From Natronobacterium texcoconense (GTDB lineage: Archaea; Halobacteriota; Halobacteria; Halobacteriales; Natrialbaceae), in NCBI RefSeq assembly GCF_900104065.1, contig NZ_FNLC01000004.1:164280-228279 (forward strand): 64,000 nt of DNA, in the 5' to 3' direction. The first letter of the stretch is position 1. Every line of letters begins with the position of its first letter. Positions 1 through 6,972 of the stretch are shown piece by piece. The translations under genes were made by a program, and so were the position numbers. The notes below the pieces were generated by a model. That model was not told where the DNA came from, made no database searches, and was given only the letters and a program-made list of their open reading frames with translations.

Positions 1-75
1 TCCCTCGTCGTCGAGTCGACCCGACCGATCTCGGAAACCGAAGTTTTGAACTGGGTTTACGAGAGAGCGAGGTGC

Positions 76-666
76 ATGGAAACCGAACATGGCTCGGTTC
101 AGGCGGTCGATGACGTCGTCGTCAGGCAGTTCGCACGAGCAGCGTTGCTCGCCGCGTTGATCGGTGTCGGGGCACAGATTGCGTTTCCGAACCCGTTCTC
201 ACCGGCACCGGTCACGTTACAGGTGCTGTTCGTCTTCCTGGCCGGTATCGTGCTCGGCCCCGTCTGGGGGTCCGTTTCGATGGTGCTGTACCTGGCGGCC
301 GGTGCCGTCGGCGCGCCCGTTTTCGCCGCGTTCACCGCCGGTCCCGGCGTCTTGCTCGGGGACAGTGGCGGCTACCTCTGGGCGTATCCGATCGCTGCCG
401 GGCTGATCGGCCTGCTCGTTCACCGCGGCCGCGACCTCCGTGATCCAGCGACGGTCTCCACACCCGTGCTCGTCGCCGCGCTCGTGGCAGGGACGGCGGT
501 CATCTACGCGATGGGCGTCGGCTACATGGCCTGGCTCTTCGAACTAGGTCTCGTCGAAGCGATCCTCGTCGGTGCGGTTCCGTTCATCCCCTTCGAACTC
601 CTCAAGATGGCCGCTGCGCTCGCGATCGTCAAGAGCGGGCGGATCACGCCGGTCGGCGCCCGATGA
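76..666 (+). CDS. bioY: BioY, substrate-binding S component of a biotin ECF transporter
   Basis: Integral membrane protein of 196 residues, the usual BioY length, that binds biotin and docks on the ECF module encoded by the next two genes. Visible BioY hallmarks are PVTLQ (about residues 45-49), GAVGAPVF, the glycine-rich GDSGGYLWAY segment and about six hydrophobic helices. An in-frame TTG lies at 46, but the ATG at 76 removes a non-homologous basic extension and is preferred. The stop overlaps the start of the ATPase gene (ATGA), so translation is probably coupled. Family assignment is strong; the substrate is inferred from family and neighbours. Confidence 0.93.
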   Translation: METEHGSVQAVDDVVVRQFARAALLAALIGVGAQIAFPNPFSPAPVTLQVLFVFLAGIVLGPVWGSVSMVLYLAAGAVGAPVFAAFTAGPGVLLGDSGGYLWAYPIAAGLIGLLVHRGRDLRDPATVSTPVLVAALVAGTAVIYAMGVGYMAWLFELGLVEAILVGAVPFIPFELLKMAAALAIVKSGRITPVGAR

Positions 667-1367
667 TCGAGTTCCGCTCGGTCACCTACGCCTTCGAGGA
701 CGTCCCCGTCCTCGAGGACCTCTCGCTATCGATCGCGGACGGCGAGTTCGTCCTCGTCGCGGGCGCGAACGGCAGCGGGAAGACCACCCTGTTGCGACAC
801 TGTAACGGGCTGTTGTCGCCCGACTCGGGGACCGTCCTCGTCGACGGCACGCCCGTCGAGGAGAATGTCGTCGCCGCCCGCGCGAGCGTCGGCATGGTCT
901 TTCAACACCCGCGAGACCAGTTCGTCGCCGCAACGATCGGCGCGGACGTCGCCTTCGGCCCCGAGAACCTCGGTCTCGACCGCGAAGAGATCGACCGTCG
1001 TGTCGCGGTCGCACTCGAGGCCGTCAACCTCGCGGGCCGCGAGGACGATCGAATCGACGGTCTTTCGGGCGGCGAACAGGCCCGCGTCGCGATCGCCGGC
1101 GCGCTGGCGATGGAACCGACCCACCTCGTTCTCGACGAGCCGTTTACCGGACTCGACGAACCCGCCCGGCAGTCGGTACTCGAGCGCCTCGAGGCGCTGT
1201 CGGTCGACGGTACCGGCGTCTTGCTCGCGACCCACGACCTCCGGGACGTCCTCGACCTGGCGGACCGCGTGATCGCGATGTGTGACGGCGAGGTGGTCGT
1301 CGACGCACCGCCGGCACAGGCCGTGGAACGACTGGAGGGACTTGCGGTTCGCGTGCCACGATGTTGA
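663..1367 (+). CDS. bioM: ECF transporter ATP-binding protein (BioM/EcfA type)
   Basis: ABC ATPase of 234 residues that powers biotin uptake with BioY and BioN at the inner face of the membrane. Walker A GANGSGKT is at residues 34-41, the Q-loop is in MVFQHPRDQ, the ABC signature is LSGGEQARVAIAGAL, Walker B is HLVLDEPFTGLD and the switch histidine is in LLATHDL. Only one ATPase gene is present, as in BioMNY systems, whereas general ECF modules carry an EcfA1/EcfA2 pair. It overlaps bioY by four bases and bioN by seven, which indicates one tightly coupled operon. Confidence 0.94.
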   Translation: MIEFRSVTYAFEDVPVLEDLSLSIADGEFVLVAGANGSGKTTLLRHCNGLLSPDSGTVLVDGTPVEENVVAARASVGMVFQHPRDQFVAATIGADVAFGPENLGLDREEIDRRVAVALEAVNLAGREDDRIDGLSGGEQARVAIAGALAMEPTHLVLDEPFTGLDEPARQSVLERLEALSVDGTGVLLATHDLRDVLDLADRVIAMCDGEVVVDAPPAQAVERLEGLAVRVPRC

Positions 1368-2065
1368 GCTACGAACCCGACGACACGCTGGCCCATCGAC
1401 TCGATCCGCGGTCGAAGCTGGCGGTCCAGATGGGGTTCGCCGTGACTGCGCTGGCTCACACGAGCCTGCCTGCGTTGCTCGCACTGTCGGCCGTCACTGC
1501 CGGAATCCTGGCCGTTGCAGGCGTTTCGCTTCTGCGGACGCTGTACGCCTACCGGTTCGCACTGGTGATAATCGCGATAGCGCCGCTCGTCGCCGCCGTG
1601 ACGCTTGGCCCACCCTGGATCGACGTCTCGGACGGCCTCGCGTCCGCGCGCGCCAGCTATCGCGTGTTGCTCATCCTGCTGGTCAGTGCCGCTTACGTTC
1701 GGTCGACACCCGTACGCGACTCTCGGGCTGCGATCCAGCGGACGATCCCGGGCAAACCGGGGCAGCTACTGGGCGTCGGGATTGCCCTCGTCTTCCGGTT
1801 TCTCCCCGTCCTGCAGGCCGACGTCCGGACGATCCGCCAGGCGTCGGCTGCTCGTCTCGGCACCGAACGCGGCGCGGTCGATCGGGCGAGTCGACTCGGA
1901 CTGCTCAGTGTTACCCGGGCGTTCGATCGGGCCGATCGGCTCTCGCTGGCCCTGCAGGCCCGCTGTTTCGCCTGGAATCCGACGCTGCCATCGCTATCCT
2001 TCTCCCGACTCGACGTGCCCGTACTGGGAGTCGCACTTTTGCTCGCCGTGACTGCGGTTCTCTAG
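1361..2065 (+). CDS. bioN: ECF transporter transmembrane T component (BioN/EcfT type)
   Basis: Membrane coupling protein of 234 residues that transmits ATPase movements to BioY. It has about five hydrophobic segments and two Ala-Arg-x coupling motifs in the C-terminal cytoplasmic helices, QASAARLG and LALQARCF, as expected for the T subunit. It is the last gene of the three-gene operon and overlaps the ATPase gene by seven bases. No biotin synthesis gene lies in the window, so the operon looks like a salvage system. Confidence 0.92.
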   Translation: MLSYEPDDTLAHRLDPRSKLAVQMGFAVTALAHTSLPALLALSAVTAGILAVAGVSLLRTLYAYRFALVIIAIAPLVAAVTLGPPWIDVSDGLASARASYRVLLILLVSAAYVRSTPVRDSRAAIQRTIPGKPGQLLGVGIALVFRFLPVLQADVRTIRQASAARLGTERGAVDRASRLGLLSVTRAFDRADRLSLALQARCFAWNPTLPSLSFSRLDVPVLGVALLLAVTAVL

Positions 2066-2178
2066 CGAGAAACGTCAGTCGGCGATGAGATTTATGTTCT
2101 CTGCAATGAGTGTACTGGGACAGTGACAGGACCGCGGCTCGCGACGCGTGGGGGAGTCGCACGCGGGAGAGAATTGAT

Positions 2179-3015
2179 ATGAGGGGAATTACAGTTACGT
2201 TGCAGAAGGGGGGAGTCGGGAAGACGACCGTCGCCATCAACCTGGCCGAACGGCTCGCGGCCCGAGGACACGACGTCCTGCTGGTCGACGTCGACCCGCA
2301 GGGAAGCGCGACCGAGGGCGTCGGCTGTGGCGATGCCTACACCGGTGATACCCACCTGGGGCAGGTCTTCGATCCGTCCGATCCGACGACGCCCGGCGAC
2401 GTGGTCCGATCCACCGGAACCGAACTGTCGTTCGATCTCGTCCCGTCGCACGCGTCGCTCGACCGACTCGCGGCGGAGATCCAGGCCACCGAAAACGGCG
2501 AGGCACAGCTCTATCGAAAGCTCGTTCGCCCGCTTGCCGACCGGTACGACTGGATCGTCCTCGACTCGCCGCCGACGATCGGACCGCTCTCGAACTCGGC
2601 CATCGTCGCGACGCGACAGGCAGTCGTCCCGCTGCAGCTATCGAAACCGAGCGCCGACGCACTGACGCGGACGGTCACGAACCAGCTATTCGCGCTCAAC
2701 GACCGGCTGCCGGAACGGGAACCGATCGAAATTCTCGCGATCGTTCCGAACCGCGTCAGCGGGGACAACGAGGAAAAGCGCGTCCTCGAGGCACTCGAAG
2801 ACAGCCAGTTCGAGCCGTACCTGCCGGCGTTCGCCCGCTCGAGCCTGCTCCAGGACGCGGACTCGCCCGGTCCGGGAATCCGCGAACGAGTGGCGTTTCG
2901 CCGGGCGTACCGCAGCGGCGTCCCGCTCGCGTCCTACGATCCGGACGTCGACATGCTCGACCGACTCGACTCGCTCACGAACAAGATCGAAGAGAAGGGA
3001 CGGGAGATCGCCTGA
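2179..3015 (+). CDS. ParA/MinD-like ATPase
   Basis: A 278-residue P-loop ATPase of the ParA/SIMIBI class. The deviant Walker A KGGVGKTT is at residues 10-17, Walker A' is LLVDVDPQGSAT and Walker B is WIVLDSPPTIG. Such proteins position DNA, polar complexes or membrane assemblies by ATP-dependent dimer cycling. A GTG at 2110 is also in frame, but the ATG at 2179 begins directly at the conserved beta strand and is chosen. No ParB-like gene or parS-like repeat is visible nearby, so a role in plasmid-style partition cannot be argued; it may be one of several orphan chromosomal ParA paralogues. Confidence 0.88.
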   Translation: MRGITVTLQKGGVGKTTVAINLAERLAARGHDVLLVDVDPQGSATEGVGCGDAYTGDTHLGQVFDPSDPTTPGDVVRSTGTELSFDLVPSHASLDRLAAEIQATENGEAQLYRKLVRPLADRYDWIVLDSPPTIGPLSNSAIVATRQAVVPLQLSKPSADALTRTVTNQLFALNDRLPEREPIEILAIVPNRVSGDNEEKRVLEALEDSQFEPYLPAFARSSLLQDADSPGPGIRERVAFRRAYRSGVPLASYDPDVDMLDRLDSLTNKIEEKGREIA

Positions 3016-3127
3016 TTCCGGCAAAATACTCGCCGAGCCGTCAATAGTAGTTGTCAGAACCGTAACTACAGTACGATGAATACCCTGAACGTCGATCCTT
3101 ATAAAAAATATATGTGGGTGCCTGTAT

Positions 3128-3487
3128 ATGCAAGCCGATAGAACTCCCAGTATTGCCCTCTCATTTGTCATTGGATTTGTCGTCCTTTCCACGATAAACA
3201 TCGGATGGCGATTCCTGGTCTCCTTCGGTTTCCACCCTCGTTGGGCCCTCTACGCGATTCTCACTACCACTGGTCTGCTGGGAATGTATGCCTCTCTTTG
3301 GCGAGCGCATCGTATCGGTCTCGTCGTTATCCCCGTTCACCTCGGGATTGTGATGGTGTACTTCGGCGTCTTCGAAATCGGATATCGAACGTCGACAGAG
3401 TGGACAGCGGTGGTGGTCTCCTGGGGTTTGCTGGTTGGCATCGTCTTCCTGAACGCCGACTACTTTACCACGGATACACCGAGATAG
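3128..3487 (+). CDS. Small four-helix membrane protein of unknown function
   Basis: A 119-residue protein with four predicted membrane segments (about residues 9-30, 41-58, 66-86 and 92-109) and no motif I recognise. An A/T-rich TATA box lies at about 3098-3112, 20-28 bases before the ATG, so the mRNA is probably leaderless; that supports the start and argues that the gene is real. It stands alone between the convergent yqeC gene and parA. Coding composition matches the neighbours. Confidence 0.72.
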   Translation: MQADRTPSIALSFVIGFVVLSTINIGWRFLVSFGFHPRWALYAILTTTGLLGMYASLWRAHRIGLVVIPVHLGIVMVYFGVFEIGYRTSTEWTAVVVSWGLLVGIVFLNADYFTTDTPR

Positions 3488-3529
3488 GCCTCGAGACGTG
3501 TTCTGCCCTGCCCCTCCCAGAAGATAAAA

Positions 3530-4258
3530 TCAGACGACGTCGACGACTGGGTTCTCCTCGAGCAGACTGGTCACGACTACTCGCGGGACGTCGCGTCGAT
3601 CGTGTATTGCGGCGGCGATCTCTCGAGCGGTTTCCGCGAGTTCTGGCGTATCCGCCATGTTGAGCAGCGGGACGACCGTCGCACCGTCGGGAACGTCCTT
3701 GCAGCCACCCGCCTCGCTCGCGAGCACGGTCGCGACGTCGGCCGGCGAGATTCGGTCACCCATCTCGAGTTCAGTGACCGCAGCGACTCGTTCGGGCCTG
3801 TGGACGTGTTCGTCCTCGAGTCGTTCGCCGACGACGCGTGTGCTCGCGATCGGAACGACGGTATTCGCAGTCGACGGCAACTGTGGCTCCTTTTCCGCCG
3901 GGGCCTTGAACCAGCGGGTTCGTGCGCCGTCGGCTTTCACGAGTATCGGAACGCCCTCGAGGTCCGCGAGCGCATCGACGGTCTCCCGCCCGTAGCCGCG
4001 ATACCGGTCGTCCCCCTCTCGAGCGGGAACCAGACCGAGCGGCCACGTTTCGTTCGACCGGGCGACCTCGAGTGGCCGCTCGGTTATCGCGAGGTCCGCG
4101 ACCTGCTCTTCGAACGGCGGAATGCGTACCGTCGCCGTTACGATCGCCCGCTCGAGTCGTGCTGCGAGTGCGTACAGCGTCGACTTCTTCCCACCCGCTC
4201 CGACGACGCAGGTCACGCCGGTTTCGGCCTCGAGTGCGTCGACGAGCGAATCGGTCAC
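3530..4258 (-). CDS. yqeC: YqeC-like selenium-dependent hydroxylase accessory protein
   Basis: A 242-residue protein of the YqeC family, found near molybdenum hydroxylases and molybdopterin cytosine dinucleotide genes and thought to help mature the cofactor. The N-terminal GAGGKKST at residues 20-27 is a P-loop-like nucleotide site, followed by ATVRIP and the conserved VKADGARTRWFKAP segment. No molybdenum hydroxylase, selenium gene or other Mo-cofactor gene lies in this window, so its partner must be elsewhere. The family is recognised with confidence; its biochemical role is only inferred in the literature I know. Confidence 0.8.
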   Translation of the reverse strand: MTDSLVDALEAETGVTCVVGAGGKKSTLYALAARLERAIVTATVRIPPFEEQVADLAITERPLEVARSNETWPLGLVPAREGDDRYRGYGRETVDALADLEGVPILVKADGARTRWFKAPAEKEPQLPSTANTVVPIASTRVVGERLEDEHVHRPERVAAVTELEMGDRISPADVATVLASEAGGCKDVPDGATVVPLLNMADTPELAETAREIAAAIHDRRDVPRVVVTSLLEENPVVDVV

Positions 4259-4356
4259 GGATTCTCACCCGGACTCGGACGTGGTCGTGTATCGCTCATT
4301 CGACTCTCAAGACGGTCGCCGAACTGAAATAGATCGGTCTCCGGCAATCGCTGTAT

Positions 4357-4397
4357 CTTAATAAATTGATACTGGTGTATGAGTTGGAGACCAGTAT
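4357..4397 (+). promoter_or_regulatory. Promoter and inverted-repeat operator before the winged-helix gene
   Basis: A TATA-like TTAATAAAT (about 4358-4366) is followed by an 8-bp inverted repeat, ATACTGGT (4369-4376) and ACCAGTAT (4390-4397), with a 13-base spacer. The repeat covers the expected transcription start. It is placed to repress the regulator gene starting at 4462 and could be autoregulatory, which is inference. Confidence 0.4.
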
Positions 4398-4461
4398 ACA
4401 GCGGGACGAAAATACATATCGGGGAGTAGAACTTAGTAGTCTCGTTATATCTAGTACCGGT

Positions 4462-4794
4462 ATGAAATCTTGCAGGAACCCGGAGCTAGTTGACGAATTT
4501 CTCACCGTTCTCTCTGACTGCCGCCGACGGACTGTCGTTCTCTACCTCCGCGATACGACCGACGGGACGGCGACGTTCCCAGAACTCGCGACGCAACTCG
4601 CTACCAACTGCTCGAATGCCAGAGACGAAGACGCCGAAATGATTCGTCTCGTCCACCAGGTACTGCCAGCACTCGTAGACCACAGCGTGGTCGAGTACGA
4701 CGTCCGAAGCGAGGTCGTCAGATACCGTCCGACCGCGTTCGTCGAAGACGTTTTCGAGTGTCTCGAGGAGTACGGGCCGGCAGGGAACGAATAA
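4462..4794 (+). CDS. Haloarchaeal winged-helix (DUF7344-like) regulator
   Basis: A 110-residue protein resembling the haloarchaeal DUF7344 winged-helix family: a helix with CRRRTVVLYLRD (about residues 18-29), a segment typed as recognition helix (FPELATQLAT), then LPALVDHSVVEYDVRSEVVRYRP, the usual strand-turn-strand wing. Such proteins are small DNA-binding regulators. An upstream in-frame start at 4366 would add 32 atypical residues across the promoter, so the ATG at 4462 is preferred. The inverted repeat at 4369-4397 is a candidate operator. Confidence 0.7.
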   Translation: MKSCRNPELVDEFLTVLSDCRRRTVVLYLRDTTDGTATFPELATQLATNCSNARDEDAEMIRLVHQVLPALVDHSVVEYDVRSEVVRYRPTAFVEDVFECLEEYGPAGNE

Positions 4795-4896
4795 GCGAGG
4801 GCATCGTTCTCGAGTCGAGCCAGCGATTCATCCGGGCCGCTGTAAGCCATTTCCGCGTCCTGCAGTCGTTCCGGTAAATCGTTACAGCGTTCCGTA

Positions 4897-5160
4897 TCAG
4901 TCGTTGTACGTTCCGTGCTGGGGTCCACCGTCCCGGTCGGTAGAAGAGAGTGAGACGGTGCCGGATTCGTCGATACGGATCGCGTACCCACAGTACGTAA
5001 AGGTAACCGCCGTCCCTCGAGTAGCCGACTCGAGTAGGTTGTCGAGTGCGTCGGGATCGATCGTCTCGTACAGCGGTCGATCCAGCGCTACCGGTTCGAT
5101 CTCCTCGGCTGCAGCTACCTCTTCGACGACCATCTGACTCGGCCGCTTGCCCCGATCCAT
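4897..5160 (-). CDS. HalOD1 output-domain protein
   Basis: An 87-residue single-domain protein with the haloarchaeal HalOD1 pattern: LYETIDPDALDNLLESA, then GTAVTFTYCGYAIRIDESGTV near the C-terminus. HalOD1 domains occur alone or as outputs of sensory proteins in haloarchaea; their molecular activity is unknown to me. The start at 5160 is set by a minus-strand TATA box TTTATC at 5185-5190, 25-30 bases upstream, which predicts a leaderless mRNA. An upstream in-frame start at 5205 would lie beyond the TATA box and is rejected. Confidence 0.75.
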   Translation of the reverse strand: MDRGKRPSQMVVEEVAAAEEIEPVALDRPLYETIDPDALDNLLESATRGTAVTFTYCGYAIRIDESGTVSLSSTDRDGGPQHGTYND

Positions 5161-5325
5161 GCCAGTCGGTACGACGAGCCACCTGATAAACATATTGGCA
5201 AGCAAGAACGTACGGAAAATGAAGGGCTTCAGCTCTCCCTTTCAGGGAACGCAACCGGCCGTTAGAACGGTAGACACTGTCAATATGGCCAACAGTTTTA
5301 GTATGGAGAGCCACCTTCGCTCAAC

Positions 5326-5392
5326 TGGCAGGGATTGGGGGATTCAGTCGTTGCCACGGTTGGTCCCGTTCGACTCGTGACACACCCTGCCG
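5326..5392 (+). ncRNA. Candidate small RNA, unit 1 of the array
   Basis: Promoter-like TTTTA at 5296-5300. The closing stem pairs GGCAGGG (5327-5333) with CCCTGCC (5385-5391), seven perfect pairs plus a possible U-G at the base. Compared with units 4 and 5, a G-C pair is replaced by A-U (GGCGGGG to GGCAGGG and CCCCGCC to CCCTGCC), a compensatory change that supports the helix. The loop keeps GATTGGGGGATTCAGTCGTTG and ends with GACTCGTGACACA before the 3' strand. The 3' end of the RNA is not evident. Confidence 0.6.
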
Positions 5393-5566
5393 CCTCCACT
5401 GTCGACACATCGATTCAACCACCACATCTTCCCGATCACCCACACTGGGGGCATTCGGCCGGTCGGTTCACCACCCGGCCAACTTCGAACCGTAACGTCC
5501 CGAAATCGATGGACTGCGTACTGTTTCGGCCAACGCCTTTACTACCGGCTACGAGCAACGTCTACC

Positions 5567-5631
5567 CGGCGGGAAATTGGGGTTCAATCGTTCGTCGGTT
5601 GATCTCGTCCGATACGTGACAGTACCCCGCC
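5567..5631 (+). ncRNA. Candidate small RNA, unit 2 of the array
   Basis: TATA-like TTTA at 5538-5541. The stem pairs GGCGGG (5568-5573) with CCCGCC (5626-5631). The 5' motif carries an insertion (GGGAAATTGGGG) relative to units 1 and 5. The internal CAATCGTTCG and pre-stem GATACGTGACAGTAC align with unit 1. A downstream CTTCCCGATT at about 5670 matches unit 1 and could belong to the transcript or its end. Confidence 0.58.
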
Positions 5632-5816
5632 AATCCGTGTCACTCCAGGGTGACTTCCCCGATCGTATCTTCCCGATTCGATCATGGACTGATTCGTTCG
5701 ACCGGCCATCCTGTCTCTTTCGGCCGGTTTCATTCGTTCTCATCCGTAAACGGTGACCAACCGTTTCGACGATCGAACCAACTGACCTTACTACCCGCCC
5801 ACAAAATACACTCCCT

Positions 5817-5872
5817 GCGGGGATGGGGACTCGTCAATAGTCGTTCGGGCCAGACGCCACGACCCGTCTCCG
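5817..5872 (+). ncRNA. Candidate small RNA, unit 3 of the array (diverged)
   Basis: TATA-like CTTA at 5787-5790. The primary sequence has drifted most, yet CGGGGATGGG (5818-5827) can pair over ten positions with CCCGTCTCCG (5863-5872), using two G-U wobbles. Preserving a helix while sequence changes on both strands fits selection on structure. The shared TAGTCGTTCGG follows the 5' strand. Confidence 0.5.
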
Positions 5873-5951
5873 TTCCTGGGACTTCTACTGCGGTCGTCGT
5901 TACCTGTGAACGAATCGATAAATTTACTGCCGAACAACTGGGTTTTCCGCA

Positions 5952-6015
5952 TGGCGGGGAGATTGGGGACCGCGACTGCCGTCTCGTGCTCGTTCGACTG
6001 GTACTATCCCCGCCA
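5952..6015 (+). ncRNA. Candidate small RNA, unit 4 of the array
   Basis: TATA TTTAC at 5923-5927. A nine-pair perfect stem: TGGCGGGGA (5952-5960) with TCCCCGCCA (6007-6015). The outermost pair is U-A where unit 5 has C-G, another compensatory difference. An ATG at 5951 falls near the expected transcription start and opens a 33-codon frame to 6052, but no other unit shares an equivalent frame, so an RNA is favoured. Confidence 0.6.
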
Positions 6016-6066
6016 CCTGCTCCGGTTTGCCAGTAGCTTTAATCGATATTAGTGTAATCTCCCATC

Positions 6067-6129
6067 CGGCGGGGATTGGGGAGTTTACCGTCATGAGTGA
6101 GTCCACTGAACTCGTGGAGTTCCCCGCCG
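6067..6129 (+). ncRNA. Candidate small RNA, unit 5 of the array
   Basis: TATA TTTAA at 6038-6042. A nine-pair perfect stem: CGGCGGGGA (6067-6075) with TCCCCGCCG (6121-6129). The pre-stem GAACTCGTGGAGT aligns with GACTCGTGACACA of unit 1. A short ATG frame (6093-6149, 18 codons, ending FPAECGFTS) overlaps the 3' half. It is not conserved in the other units and is probably fortuitous. Confidence 0.6.
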
Positions 6130-6177
6130 AATGCGGTTTTACGTCCTAAAGTAGCGACGCTGCTCGGTCGATTCGAC

Positions 6178-6972
6178 CTACTCGATCTCTACCGGTCGGC
6201 GAACCGCGAGTACGACCAGATCCGAAAACGGCGTATCCGATTTCTCGTCGCCACCGGCGTACGCCGCGAGTTCCGCGAGTCCGAACCGATGGATTTCCTC
6301 GTCATCGTGAGTTAGTTTTTCGAGAACCAGCGCCTCGAGTTCGGGATCTGCGCCGTTCTCGAGCAGAAACGCCGCGATATCGCCGGGCATGCGGTCGTAC
6401 GGTCGGGGGAGCACGAGCAGGTGTCGGTCGCCGACGGCCGCCGCGAGTCGATCCATGTCGTCGGCGAGGTCGCCGCTCTTGTGCAGCGTCACGAACTCGG
6501 TGTCTTCCATCGGCGTTCGAGCACGGCTGGCGGCGACCTGCAGCGAGGAGATACCTGGTATCACCTGCACCGGTTTCTCGGGTGCTTCGCGTTCGACGGC
6601 CCGCTTTACCTTCCCGACGAACTGGTATCCCGAGTGGTTCGGATCGCCCATCGCGACGGCGGTCCCCGACTTGCCGGCGGCGACCCGTTCGGCGAACGTC
6701 TCGAGCGTCTCTCCCTCGTCGCTGTAGCCACAGGTCAACAGCTCCGCGTCGGTTCGATCCGCGACGAACTCGACGACGGTCGAGAACCCGACGACGACGT
6801 CGGCCTCTCGGATCGCTCGCTCGCCACGTGGGGTGAGATACTCGAGGTTTCCCGGCCCCACACCGACCGCGTAGACGGGATCGACGGCCGAGCCGTCGAT
6901 ATCCGGTTCCGGGTCGGCGGCCGCGAACGTCGCCGGATCGGGGCCGCTCTCGAGGTCGTACCCGTCGCTCAT
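6178..6972 (-). CDS. cbiE: CbiE, cobalt-precorrin-7 (C5)-methyltransferase
   Basis: A 264-residue SAM-dependent tetrapyrrole methylase that methylates C5 of the corrin ring. The N-terminal SAM-binding AVGVGPGNLEYLTPRG (about residues 35-50), the MGDPNHSGYQF loop, PGISSLQVAASRA and the CbiE-type FVTLHKSGD are visible. About 30 acidic residues precede the catalytic domain. It is a stand-alone CbiE; no CbiT is fused, and CbiT is encoded at 22.8 kb. It overlaps cbiC by four bases and ends the cobN-cbiC-cbiE operon. Confidence 0.88.
   Translation of the reverse strand: MSDGYDLESGPDPATFAAADPEPDIDGSAVDPVYAVGVGPGNLEYLTPRGERAIREADVVVGFSTVVEFVADRTDAELLTCGYSDEGETLETFAERVAAGKSGTAVAMGDPNHSGYQFVGKVKRAVEREAPEKPVQVIPGISSLQVAASRARTPMEDTEFVTLHKSGDLADDMDRLAAAVGDRHLLVLPRPYDRMPGDIAAFLLENGADPELEALVLEKLTHDDEEIHRFGLAELAAYAGGDEKSDTPFSDLVVLAVRRPVEIE

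Larger units (their letters stand above)
5291..6130 (+). repeat. Tandem array of five diverged structured-RNA units
   Basis: The stretch 5161-6177 holds no convincing protein gene. It contains five units, each a TTTA-type TATA element followed 29-31 bases later by a motif close to GGCGGGGATTGGGGA, then 35-52 bases later its C-rich complement close to TACCCCGCC. G-rich motifs start at about 5327, 5568, 5817, 5953 and 6068, so periods shrink from about 240 to 115 bases. TATA positions are 5296-5300, 5538-5541, 5788-5790, 5923-5926 and 6038-6041. Units 1 and 2 also share ATCTTCCCGAT further downstream (about 5425 and 5667). Described unit by unit below. Confidence 0.75.

Noticed and set aside
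2110..3015. Plasmid partition locus
   Set aside because: Only the ParA-like ATPase is present; no ParB, centromere-like repeats or replication gene.
5335..6036. Open frames of 94 and 128 codons in the 5.3-6.0 kb gap
   Set aside because: They cut across the repeated units, differ in frame between units, and have compositions unlike the acidic proteome; the RNA-unit model explains the repeats better.
5291..6130. CRISPR array
   Set aside because: Repeats are imperfect, spacing is irregular (115-248 bases) and each has a promoter; no cas genes are present.
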